A DNA stretch of 5,676 nucleotides, taken from Pelagibacterales bacterium SAG-MED23 (GTDB lineage: Bacteria > Pseudomonadota > Alphaproteobacteria > Pelagibacterales > Pelagibacteraceae). The translations under genes were made by a program, and so were the position numbers. How positions within the stretch are numbered: the first letter of the stretch is position 1; every line of letters starts with the position of its first letter. Shown here in pieces: positions 1 through 5,676 of this stretch. The notes beneath the pieces were generated by a model, which saw nothing but the letters and a program-made list of their open reading frames with translations, made no database searches and had not been told where the DNA came from. Where the stretch lies: NCBI GenBank assembly GCA_014653935.1, contig JACWDU010000023.1:1-5676 (forward strand), in the 5' to 3' direction.

Positions 1-429
1 GGGGCTACAATTAAGCAAATGGTTGTTTTAGCTTTTTTAATGCCAATTGTTGCTTCTATGGGAGGTAACGCAGGAATGCAAACTTTGGCTGTGACTGTTA
101 GATCTCTAGCAACACAAGATTTAACAAAAAATAATTTCACCAAAAATATTATCAAAGAATTTAATATCGGCATATTAAATGGAATTATTTTTGCTATAAT
201 TAGTTCTATAATAGTTTATTTTTGGTTTAGTGATATAAAACTTGCTTTGATAATTTCAATTTCAATGGTTTTAACAATGATAGTAGCAGGATTATTTGGA
301 ATACTAATCCCTGTTTCGCTTAAAAAAATGAATATTGACCCAGCCATCTCTTCAAGCGTATTTGTAACAACAATTACTGACGTAATAGGTTTTGTATCCT
401 TTTTAGGTGTTGGTGCTTATTTCCTATAA
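1..429 (+). CDS. mgtE: Magnesium transporter MgtE, C-terminal membrane part (5' end missing)
   Basis: Inner-membrane Mg2+ channel/transporter of the MgtE family. Only the last 142 residues are visible; the frame is open to the first base, so the cytoplasmic N domain, CBS pair and first membrane helices lie upstream. Seen: residues 7-26 carry the family signature around MPIVASMGGNAGMQ; further hydrophobic helices lie at about 54-77, 79-106 and 115-142. Asp127, in the TTITDVIGF segment of the last helix, matches the conserved pore aspartate known to bind Mg2+ in MgtE (Asp432 in Thermus thermophilus, from memory of the family). The Met at base 19 lies inside the conserved membrane domain and is not a start. 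The protein ends normally just after the last helix, so the 3' end is intact. The stop codon directly abuts the convergent panC stop. GC is about 30%, similar to topA and higher than the neighbouring panC. The family call is secure; whether regulatory domains are present cannot be seen. Confidence 0.92.
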   Translation, partial: GATIKQMVVLAFLMPIVASMGGNAGMQTLAVTVRSLATQDLTKNNFTKNIIKEFNIGILNGIIFAIISSIIVYFWFSDIKLALIISISMVLTMIVAGLFGILIPVSLKKMNIDPAISSSVFVTTITDVIGFVSFLGVGAYFL

Positions 430-446
430 TTAATAATTATCAATTA
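427..446. repeat. Imperfect AT-only-like palindrome over the mgtE/panC stop codons
   Basis: A 20-bp imperfect palindrome with one mismatched pair (positions 432 and 441) and the perfect core ATAATTAT spans both convergent stop codons. As RNA it could form a weak A-U hairpin in either direction. It has no GC-rich stem and no separate U tract, so it is not a canonical intrinsic terminator. In DNA this AT-rich it could arise by chance. Confidence 0.3.
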
Positions 447-1242
447 ACCTAACATCATCGATATTATATGCCACAAATAGTCTGCATTTATTTTTGAAAT
501 TGTTAAGTTTTAAATTTTTTTCATCTCTAAACTCTAAATAATCTATTTTAATATTATATTTTTTTTCTAATTTATTTTTATAATTGGTTAATTTAAAAGA
601 TAATTTAGGATCATCTAATTTTGATTCATATTTTATTTTTTTAAGAAATAATGCAATTTGTGAGGCATTTTTAAGTGATTTTTTTTTTAATAAGTTGTTT
701 CGTGTAGATAATGCAATATTGTTTTTTATTCTTATAGTAGGGCATGAATTAATTCGTACATTAAATTTTTTTGATAGATACTTTTTTATTAGAAAAAGCT
801 GCTGATAATCTTTTTCTCCCATGTATAAATCTTTTGATTTTATAATAGTCATCAAACGATTCATGATATTAAGAACACCTTCAAAATGACCATTTCTAAC
901 TTTAGCACATAATATTTTGTCTTTTTTTTTTAAATTAAATTTCTTACCTTTAAGTTTGTATATATCCTTGGTTTTAGGTGTGAATAAATATTCTACATTC
1001 AATTTTTTTAAGACAGCTATATCTTTCTTAATATTTCTCGGATAATTCTTAAAATCATCCTTTTTATTAAACTGGGTGGGATTTACAAAAATACTTACAA
1101 TTGTCTTAGTTTTTTTCTTTTGTGAGGCCTTTATTAAAGATTTATGACCATCATGTATTCCACCCATTGTAGGTACAAATCCAATATTATTATAGTCTTT
1201 AATCTCTTTATTTAAATCAAAAATACTTGTAATTATTTTCAT
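430..1242 (-). CDS. panC: Pantoate--beta-alanine ligase (pantothenate synthetase)
   Basis: Cytoplasmic enzyme that joins pantoate to beta-alanine using ATP, via a pantoyl-adenylate, to make pantothenate (vitamin B5, precursor of CoA). The 270 residues are close to the usual 280 or so. Seen in order: the nucleotide-binding VPTMGGIHDGH segment with His30 and His33; VNPTQF with Asn54 and Gln57; the RNGHFEGV segment at 116-123; GEKDYQQL with Lys144 and Gln148; and ALSTRN with Ser179, Thr180 and Arg181. These match the known ATP/pantoate-binding residues of the M. tuberculosis enzyme (His44, His47, Asn69, Gln72, Lys160, Gln164, Ser196-Arg198), so it should be active. Small departures are RNGHF for the usual RPGHF and STRN for SSRN. 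The protein is very lysine-rich and the gene about 22% GC. The start codon sits at the edge of the 34-bp gap to divergent galU and has no Shine-Dalgarno. No panB, panD or panE is present nearby. Confidence 0.95.
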   Translation of the reverse strand: MKIITSIFDLNKEIKDYNNIGFVPTMGGIHDGHKSLIKASQKKKTKTIVSIFVNPTQFNKKDDFKNYPRNIKKDIAVLKKLNVEYLFTPKTKDIYKLKGKKFNLKKKDKILCAKVRNGHFEGVLNIMNRLMTIIKSKDLYMGEKDYQQLFLIKKYLSKKFNVRINSCPTIRIKNNIALSTRNNLLKKKSLKNASQIALFLKKIKYESKLDDPKLSFKLTNYKNKLEKKYNIKIDYLEFRDEKNLKLNNFKNKCRLFVAYNIDDVRLIDNY

Positions 1243-1276
1243 ATTATAAATATATGTTTATAAATAAATTATCTTT
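1243..1276. promoter_or_regulatory. Divergent promoter region between panC and galU
   Basis: This 34-bp gap has only two G/C bases. It contains the perfect palindrome TTTATAAA at 1257-1264, which reads as TATAAA on both strands. For galU, TTTTCA (1236-1241) lies 17 bp before TATAAA (1259-1264), giving a start near 1271 and a leader of about 6 nt. For panC, a weaker TTTAAT (1285 to 1280, minus strand) lies 17 bp before TATAAA (1262 to 1257), giving a leader of about 8 nt. Neither gene has a Shine-Dalgarno. An 8-bp direct repeat TATAAATA occurs at 1245 and 1259. That some promoter lies here follows from the gene arrangement; the exact boxes are inference, as AT-rich DNA offers many such matches. 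Confidence 0.45.
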
Positions 1277-2092
1277 ATGATTAAACAAGCCATTATTCCA
1301 CTTGCTGGACTGGGGACAAGACTTTTGCCTTTAACCAGTGTTTTTGCTAAAGAGCTATTGCCTATAAATGGAAAGCCTGGAATTGAGTATATTCTTGATG
1401 AATGCATTGAAGCTGGAATCACTGAAATAATATTTATCATTTCAAAAAAAAAAGAAATGATAAAGAGTTATTTTTATAATGATAAATTTTACAAATCATT
1501 AATTAAAAAGAAAAAAGATCCACGTATAATTAAAGAATACAAAAAAATTTTAAAGTATAAAAAAAAAATTAAATTTGTTTATCAAAATAAACCATTAGGT
1601 ACTGGTGATGCTGTCTTAAAAACTAAAAAATTCATTAAAAACAAATATTTTTTAATGCTCCTTCCGGATGATTTAATAATTAAAAGAAACTGTTCAAAGG
1701 ATATGATCAAATTACACAACAAATACAAAGGTTCTGTAATGGCTAGCATGTCAGTTAAAAAAAATAATGTAAATCGTTGGGGTATATATTCAATATCAAA
1801 AAAACTGAATAAACAAAACTTTGTAATATCTAGTGTTATAGAAAAACCAAGTATAAAAGAAGCGCCATCAAATAATGCAGTAATTGGAAGATATATACTG
1901 AGCAAGAATATATTTAAAATCTTAAAAAGGCAAAAAAAAGGGAAGGGTGGTGAGATACATATTACTGACTCAATTAAAACAATGATTGATAATAAATCTT
2001 TATTTATTGGTCATAAATTTTCTGGAAAATATTTAGATTGTGGCTCAATGAGTGGTTACATTAGTTCAACATTAGAGATTGCAAAATTATGA
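1277..2092 (+). CDS. galU: UTP--glucose-1-phosphate uridylyltransferase
   Basis: Cytoplasmic nucleotidyltransferase making UDP-glucose from UTP and glucose-1-phosphate. Seen: the N-terminal nucleotide-binding loop AGLGTR (10-15), Lys25 in the KELLP segment, the PLGTGDAV segment (106-113), the metal-binding Asp pair in LLPDDL (128-133), IEKP with Lys190, the SNNAVIGRY signature (198-206), GGEIHITD (224-231) and LDCGSMSGY near the C terminus (253-261). At 271 residues it is slightly shorter than the usual 290-300. The helix after the first loop reads PLTSVFAKELLP where the family normally has PATKAIPKEMLP; the key Lys is kept. Residues 56-100 are unusually lysine-rich. The chosen ATG leaves only three residues before the first beta strand, as expected for the family. 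It overlaps ugd by 4 bp (ATGA), so the two are almost certainly cotranscribed and translationally coupled. GC is about 20% in 1441-1740. A related sugar-nucleotide pyrophosphorylase with changed sugar or base preference is possible but less likely, given the ugd partner. Confidence 0.93.
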   Translation: MIKQAIIPLAGLGTRLLPLTSVFAKELLPINGKPGIEYILDECIEAGITEIIFIISKKKEMIKSYFYNDKFYKSLIKKKKDPRIIKEYKKILKYKKKIKFVYQNKPLGTGDAVLKTKKFIKNKYFLMLLPDDLIIKRNCSKDMIKLHNKYKGSVMASMSVKKNNVNRWGIYSISKKLNKQNFVISSVIEKPSIKEAPSNNAVIGRYILSKNIFKILKRQKKGKGGEIHITDSIKTMIDNKSLFIGHKFSGKYLDCGSMSGYISSTLEIAKL

Positions 2093-3384
2093 AAATCTGC
2101 ATGATAGGATCAGGCTACGTAGGATTGGTCAGTGGAGCATGTTTTGCTGAACTTGGTAATAATGTTATTTGTGTTGATAATAATTCAAATAAAATTTCCA
2201 AACTTAAAAATGGTGAAATTCCTATTTATGAACCTGGTTTAGAAGAACTTGTTAAAAGAAACTTAAAGCAAAAAAGACTACAATTTTCAAAAAATATATC
2301 CGAATCTATCAAAAAATCAGACCTGATATTTATATGTGTTGGCACACCTACAAAACTTAAATCTAATGAAGCTGATTTAAAACATGTTTACCAAGTATTA
2401 AAGGATATAAAAAAAAATTTAAATAAATATAAAATAATTGTTACTAAATCTACAGTACCAGTAACTACCGGTGATAAAATTCAGAAATTATTAACAACTA
2501 AAAAAAATAAAAAATTATTTGATGTTGTTTCTAATCCAGAATTTTTAAGGGAAGGTGAGGCTATCAGAGATTTTATGTTTCCTGATCGGGTTATAATTGG
2601 AACAAATAGTAAAAAAGCTAATAATGTTTTAAAAAACTTATATTCTCCAATTATCAAAAAGAAGGGCAGATATTTCAATACATCAAGACGTGCTGCCGAG
2701 GTTATAAAATATACAGCTAATGCATTTCTAGCAGCAAAAATTACATTTATTAACGAAATTTCAAATTTATGTGAAAAACTTAATGTTGACGTTACTGACG
2801 TTTCGGTAGGAATTGGAGCTGATGAGAGGATTGGAGGAAGATTTTTAAGAGCTGGACCAGGTTACGGTGGTTCTTGTTTTCCAAAAGATACACGGGCTTT
2901 AGTTTCTACCTCAAAAAAATTTAAAACTAATCTATCTATTGTTAAATCAACAATTTATTCTAATGAAACTAGGTACAAATATTTATTAACTAAAATTAGA
3001 GAAATATTAAATAATAACTTGAAAAATAAGAAAATTACTTTTTTAGGTGTTACTTTTAAGGCTGGTACTGATGATATGAGAGAGTCAGCATCTCTAAAAT
3101 TAATACCATATTTAATAAAAAAGGGTTCAAAAGTTTCATATTATGAACCTACAGGTATTAAAAATGATTTTGACAAAAAAAAAGTAACATATTTTAATAA
3201 TATCAAAGATGCATGTAAAAATAGTGACCTTTTAATTATTCATACAGAGTGGAATGAGTTTAAGCAGCTAAACTTTAATAGGTTGAATAATAAGAAGAAA
3301 TTTAAGATTTATGACTTAAGAAATTTATATTCACCCTCAAAAATGAAAAATAAAAATATAGATTACTATAGTATAGGCAGATAA
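2089..3384 (+). CDS. ugd: UDP-glucose 6-dehydrogenase
   Basis: NAD+-dependent cytoplasmic enzyme that oxidises UDP-glucose in two steps to UDP-glucuronate. At 431 residues it is full length. Seen: the N-terminal Rossmann motif GSGYVGL (7-13) and the conserved YEPGLEEL; VGTP and TKSTVPVTTG of the NAD domain; SNPEFLREGEAI with Glu151; the central dimer helix with Lys207 and Asn211; the GPGYGGSCFPKD signature with catalytic Cys263 and Asp267; and the C-terminal UDP-binding domain with GVTFKAGTDDMRES and a final YDLRN. Lys207, Asn211, Cys263 and Asp267 line up at a constant offset of three with the catalytic residues of the Streptococcus pyogenes enzyme, so it should be active. Translation starts inside the galU stop (ATGA); only a weak AGAG lies upstream, which fits coupling to galU. 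Its substrate is the galU product. The gene ends 3 bp from the convergent RidA-family gene. Related UDP-ManNAc dehydrogenases are less likely, given the galU neighbour and close match to the Ugd signatures. Confidence 0.96.
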   Translation: MKICMIGSGYVGLVSGACFAELGNNVICVDNNSNKISKLKNGEIPIYEPGLEELVKRNLKQKRLQFSKNISESIKKSDLIFICVGTPTKLKSNEADLKHVYQVLKDIKKNLNKYKIIVTKSTVPVTTGDKIQKLLTTKKNKKLFDVVSNPEFLREGEAIRDFMFPDRVIIGTNSKKANNVLKNLYSPIIKKKGRYFNTSRRAAEVIKYTANAFLAAKITFINEISNLCEKLNVDVTDVSVGIGADERIGGRFLRAGPGYGGSCFPKDTRALVSTSKKFKTNLSIVKSTIYSNETRYKYLLTKIREILNNNLKNKKITFLGVTFKAGTDDMRESASLKLIPYLIKKGSKVSYYEPTGIKNDFDKKKVTYFNNIKDACKNSDLLIIHTEWNEFKQLNFNRLNNKKKFKIYDLRNLYSPSKMKNKNIDYYSIGR

Positions 3385-3387
3385 CTA

Positions 3388-3846
3388 TTAAATCTCGAAT
3401 ATTGCGTCAACTTCAACCGCCACACCTAAAGGCAAACTATTAGTACTTACAGCAGCACGTGTATGTGAACCCTTATCCCCAAAAACATCTTTAATTAAAT
3501 CTGATGCACCATTAATTACTTTTGGTTGTTCTATAAAGTCTTCTGTAGAATTAACAAAACCAGTTAATTTAATGCAAGATTTAATTTTTGATAAATCATC
3601 AGAGCATGCTTTTTTAGCTTGAGCAATTATATTTAAAGCACATCTTTGAGCTGCTTTATATGCTTGATCAGTATTTAAGTCTTTTCCAACTTTCCCTTTT
3701 ATCAGTTTACCTTCAGCATCTATTGATATTTGTCCTGAAATATAAAGTAAATTTCCAGATATTTTTGTAGCAACATATGAACCAACTGGATCAGTCGCTT
3801 TTGGCAAAACTAAACCCATTTCATTTAATTTTTTATTGACTGACAT
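3388..3846 (-). CDS. RidA-family (YjgF/YER057c/UK114) protein, probable enamine/imine deaminase
   Basis: Small cytoplasmic protein of the RidA superfamily, whose best-known members form trimers and hydrolyse reactive 2-aminoacrylate and related enamines released by PLP enzymes. The 152 residues fit the longer subgroup (about 150, against about 128 for E. coli RidA). Seen: an N-terminal region with LPKATDPVGSYV, the LLYISGQI strand (33-40), a central helix (61-81), and the C-terminal HTRAAVSTNSLPLGVAVEVD segment. Arg130 aligns without gaps to catalytic Arg105 of E. coli RidA and Glu145 to Glu120; Cys107 is replaced by Ala132. Keeping the Arg argues for deaminase activity, but the true substrate is unknown. 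The ATG shares one base with the topA stop (TAATG), so it is probably translated by coupling from topA mRNA. GC is near 30%, like topA. I leave the symbol empty because this subgroup is distinct from classical ridA. Confidence 0.9.
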   Translation of the reverse strand: MSVNKKLNEMGLVLPKATDPVGSYVATKISGNLLYISGQISIDAEGKLIKGKVGKDLNTDQAYKAAQRCALNIIAQAKKACSDDLSKIKSCIKLTGFVNSTEDFIEQPKVINGASDLIKDVFGDKGSHTRAAVSTNSLPLGVAVEVDAIFEI

Positions 3847-5676
3847 TACTTACCTTTCTTTTTCTTTTTATTCTTATCGTATTCTTTTCTTTTCTCAATT
3901 AAAATAAGAGCTTCTTCCATCGTCAATTCAATTGGGTCTTTTTCCTCAGGTATTGTGGCATTTAATGACTTGTATTTAATATAAGGTCCATATTGACCTT
4001 TCATAATTCTAACAGGTTTTTTGTCTTCAGGGTGCTCACCAAGATCTTTAATTAAAGATGATGAAATTCTTCCAGGCTTAGCTTCAGCAATTAGAGTAAC
4101 AGCTCTATTAAGACCTATACTAAAAATTTCCTCAACATTTTCTAAACGAGCTGATTTATTTTCACACTTTAGGTATGGTCCAAAACGACCAACATTGACG
4201 GTAATATCTTTATCGTTTTCAGGATTTTTACCTAGACTAATTGGGAGTGAGCATAAATATTTCGCTTTATCTAAGTCTATGCTTTTAATATCAATACCTT
4301 TGGGTATTGATACATTTTTCATGTTATTTACCTCTTTTTTTAATTTTTTCTTTTTCTTTTTAGTTTCTTCAACATCATCAATTTCTTTTTCATATTGAAG
4401 ATAGGGACCAAATCTTCCATTTTTTAAATATATGTTTTTACCTATATCATTTTGACCAATTAATTTTGGTTCTGCTAAAGTCAATTGTTGAGCTGCTTTA
4501 GATTTTGAAAGAGGTCGTGTAAATTTACAGTCTGGATAATTTGAACATCCAATAAAAGCACCTCCTCGAAAACTATTTTTTAAACTTAATTGACCGCTTT
4601 CACAAAGTTTACATTTTCTATTTATTTTTCCATCTTTATCGACTTCAAAAATTAATGAACCCAAGCTTTCGTTAAGCATATCCAAAACTTCTCTTGTTCG
4701 TTTTTCTTTAACATCTGTTACATTTGAATTAAAATCTTTCCAAAATTCCTCTAAGACTTTAATCCAATTTTCTTTACCGGTTGTTATATCGTCTAATTGA
4801 TTTTCCAATTTTGCGGTAAAATCATAATCAACATATTTTGAAAATAATTTTTCAAGAAAAGCGGATAGCAATTTACCTCTATCTGTTGGAAAAAATCTTT
4901 TATTTTCTATATCTGCATAACCTCTATTTGAAATAACTGATATGATACTTGCGTATGTTGAAGGTCTTCCAATTCCTAATTCTTCTAATTTTTTAACAAG
5001 ACTTGCTTCTGAATATCTCGGAGGCGGTTGAGTGAAATGCTGTTCATCTGTAAAGTCTTTAAACTCTACACCACCTTTACCAACTTCAGGTAATATGTTC
5101 TCATCATCTTTATTTTCATCTATTCTTGAAACTTTTAAAAAACCATCAAATTTTAAAGTTGAACCACTAGCTTTACATATATTCTTATTATCTTCAGATT
5201 TAATCGTTATAGTTTTTCTATCAAATTTTGCTGACTCCATTTGTGAGGATAATGATCTTGACCATATCAAATTGTAAAGTTTGTATTGATCTGTGCTTAA
5301 ATATTTTTTCATATCTTCAGGGACTCTACTAATTTCTGTTGGTCTAATAGCTTCATGAGCTTCTTGTGCGTTTTTGGCCTTTTTACCTGAATAGTTTAAA
5401 GGGGAGGGTGGTAAATACGTTTCACCATAATTTTGAGTAATGAAATTTCTAAAAGTAGCTACAGCGTCCTTTGATATATTTGTTCCATCTGTTCGCATAT
5501 AAGTAATTAATCCAACAGTTTCGCCGTCAATATCTATACCTTGATATAGTCTTTGGGCAATTTGCATTGTTCTTGAGGCCCCAAAACCCAGTTTACTAGA
5601 TGACGTTTGTTGCAAAGTAGAAGTGGTAAAAGGACCTGACGGGTTTCGTGTATAAATTTTAGATATAATGTCTGTA
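3846..5676 (-). CDS. topA: DNA topoisomerase I (type IA), 5' end missing
   Basis: Type IA topoisomerase that relaxes negative supercoils through a 5'-phosphotyrosyl intermediate. The frame is open to the window edge; 609 residues are visible and roughly 260 (the Toprim domain and domain start) lie outside. The first visible residues lead into FTTSTLQQ, a conserved TopA segment, so the TTG at 5615 is not a start. Seen (visible numbering): catalytic Tyr59 in ITYMRTDGTN (codon 5499-5501), EAHEAIRPT (106-113), PPPRYSEASLVKKLEELGIGRPSTY (217-241), one C4 zinc ribbon (Cys355, 358, 377, 383) and three C-terminal GRFGPY-type repeats. The linker between repeats 1 and 2 and the extreme C terminus are lysine-rich, probably for DNA binding. 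E. coli TopA instead has several zinc ribbons; one ribbon plus GPY repeats is the style I associate with alphaproteobacteria. GC is about 31%. It is the upstream partner of the RidA-family gene, overlapping it by one base. Confidence 0.96.
   Translation of the reverse strand, partial: TDIISKIYTRNPSGPFTTSTLQQTSSSKLGFGASRTMQIAQRLYQGIDIDGETVGLITYMRTDGTNISKDAVATFRNFITQNYGETYLPPSPLNYSGKKAKNAQEAHEAIRPTEISRVPEDMKKYLSTDQYKLYNLIWSRSLSSQMESAKFDRKTITIKSEDNKNICKASGSTLKFDGFLKVSRIDENKDDENILPEVGKGGVEFKDFTDEQHFTQPPPRYSEASLVKKLEELGIGRPSTYASIISVISNRGYADIENKRFFPTDRGKLLSAFLEKLFSKYVDYDFTAKLENQLDDITTGKENWIKVLEEFWKDFNSNVTDVKEKRTREVLDMLNESLGSLIFEVDKDGKINRKCKLCESGQLSLKNSFRGGAFIGCSNYPDCKFTRPLSKSKAAQQLTLAEPKLIGQNDIGKNIYLKNGRFGPYLQYEKEIDDVEETKKKKKKLKKEVNNMKNVSIPKGIDIKSIDLDKAKYLCSLPISLGKNPENDKDITVNVGRFGPYLKCENKSARLENVEEIFSIGLNRAVTLIAEAKPGRISSSLIKDLGEHPEDKKPVRIMKGQYGPYIKYKSLNATIPEEKDPIELTMEEALILIEKRKEYDKNKKKKKGK
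3853..3858 (-). promoter_or_regulatory. Ribosome binding site for the RidA-family gene
   Basis: On the minus strand GAAAGG lies 6 nt before the ATG at 3846, a reasonable Shine-Dalgarno match and the best one at any start in this window. It is inside the last lysine/glycine codons of topA, supporting the chosen start and translation re-initiation after topA. AG-rich lysine codons can mimic such a site by chance. Confidence 0.45.
3969..4457 (-). other. Three C-terminal GxxGPY repeats of TopA
   Basis: Three copies of a 23-25 residue unit are encoded at 4389-4457 (ending GRFGPYLQYE), 4161-4235 (GRFGPYLKCE) and 3969-4043 (GQYGPYIKYK). They match the short repeats found after the zinc ribbon in many bacterial topoisomerases I, thought to bind single-stranded DNA. 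A lysine run separates the first two, and about 40 residues separate the second and third. They are protein-level repeats; the DNA copies are diverged. Confidence 0.8.
4527..4613 (-). other. C4 zinc ribbon of TopA
   Basis: The encoded segment runs from CKLC to CSNYPDC (spacing C-x2-C-x18-C-x5-C), the normal form of a TopA zinc ribbon, including the YP and following FT typical of the family. It is the only such ribbon in the visible protein. Confidence 0.85.

Noticed and set aside
19..21. ATG at 19 as start of a small membrane protein
   Set aside because: The frame is open to base 1 and this Met lies in the conserved MgtE membrane domain; the gene is cut by the window edge.
584..805. 73-residue plus-strand open frame inside panC
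   Set aside because: Antisense shadow of a well-conserved panC region; phenylalanine-rich product comes from reading lysine codons backwards.
1245..1266. 8-bp direct repeat TATAAATA as an operator
   Set aside because: Two short AT-only copies 14 bp apart in a 34-bp gap with only two G/C bases are expected by chance.
1258..1440. 60-residue minus-strand open frame over the start of galU
   Set aside because: Antisense to the conserved GalU nucleotide-binding region, no recognisable domain and no start signal.
1582..1905. 107-residue minus-strand open frame inside galU
   Set aside because: Shadow of galU; hydrophobic look results from antisense reading of AT-rich lysine codons.
2481..2678. 65-residue minus-strand open frame inside ugd
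   Set aside because: Antisense to conserved Ugd motifs, with no family resemblance.
4021..4398. 125-residue plus-strand open frame opposite the TopA C-terminal repeats
   Set aside because: Phe/Ser-rich product of antisense lysine runs; the topA frame shows clear family motifs throughout.
5032..5277. 81-residue plus-strand open frame inside topA
   Set aside because: Antisense shadow with serine-rich, featureless product.
5613..5615. TTG as the topA start codon
   Set aside because: The frame continues upstream to the window edge with conserved TopA residues (NPSGPFTTST), so this is an internal leucine codon.
1..5676. CRISPR array, tRNA, rRNA, transposase or insertion-sequence ends
   Set aside because: Nearly every base is accounted for by conserved protein genes; no regularly spaced repeats, tRNA-like folds or terminal inverted repeats were seen by eye.

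Overview
The window looks like the chromosome of a streamlined, very AT-rich marine alphaproteobacterium, most likely SAR11/Pelagibacterales or something similar. The evidence is GC of roughly 20-31% by hand count, standard code, lysine/asparagine/isoleucine-rich proteins, and extreme compactness: only 37 of 5676 bases (1243-1276 and 3385-3387) lie outside a called gene. The assignment is an inference from composition and protein style, since there is no rRNA or other marker gene here.

Layout from left to right: the 3' end of an mgtE-type magnesium transporter gene (+, 1-429, cut by the window edge); panC (-, 430-1242), whose stop codon abuts the mgtE stop with no gap; a 34-bp AT-only-like divergent gap; galU (+, 1277-2092) and ugd (+, 2089-3384), joined by an ATGA overlap; a 3-bp convergent gap; a RidA-family gene (-, 3388-3846); and topA (-, 3846 to beyond 5676, 5' end missing), whose stop codon shares one base with the ridA start.

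How the genes work together: galU and ugd form a two-gene operon making UDP-glucose and then UDP-glucuronate, the activated sugar for surface polysaccharide or glucuronosyl lipid. panC carries out the last step of pantothenate synthesis and is divergently arranged, apparently from the same tiny promoter region. topA and ridA form a coupled pair of housekeeping genes. The mgtE fragment is independent of these.

All the genes belong to well-known families, and I do not see a clearly new biological system. The most notable signals are a step in base composition (about 20-24% GC in the samples from panC-galU-ugd, about 30% in the mgtE and topA flanks) that falls on the two convergent junctions, suggesting a cassette with a different history; and a palindromic TTTATAAA box that could serve as the -10 element for both panC and galU.
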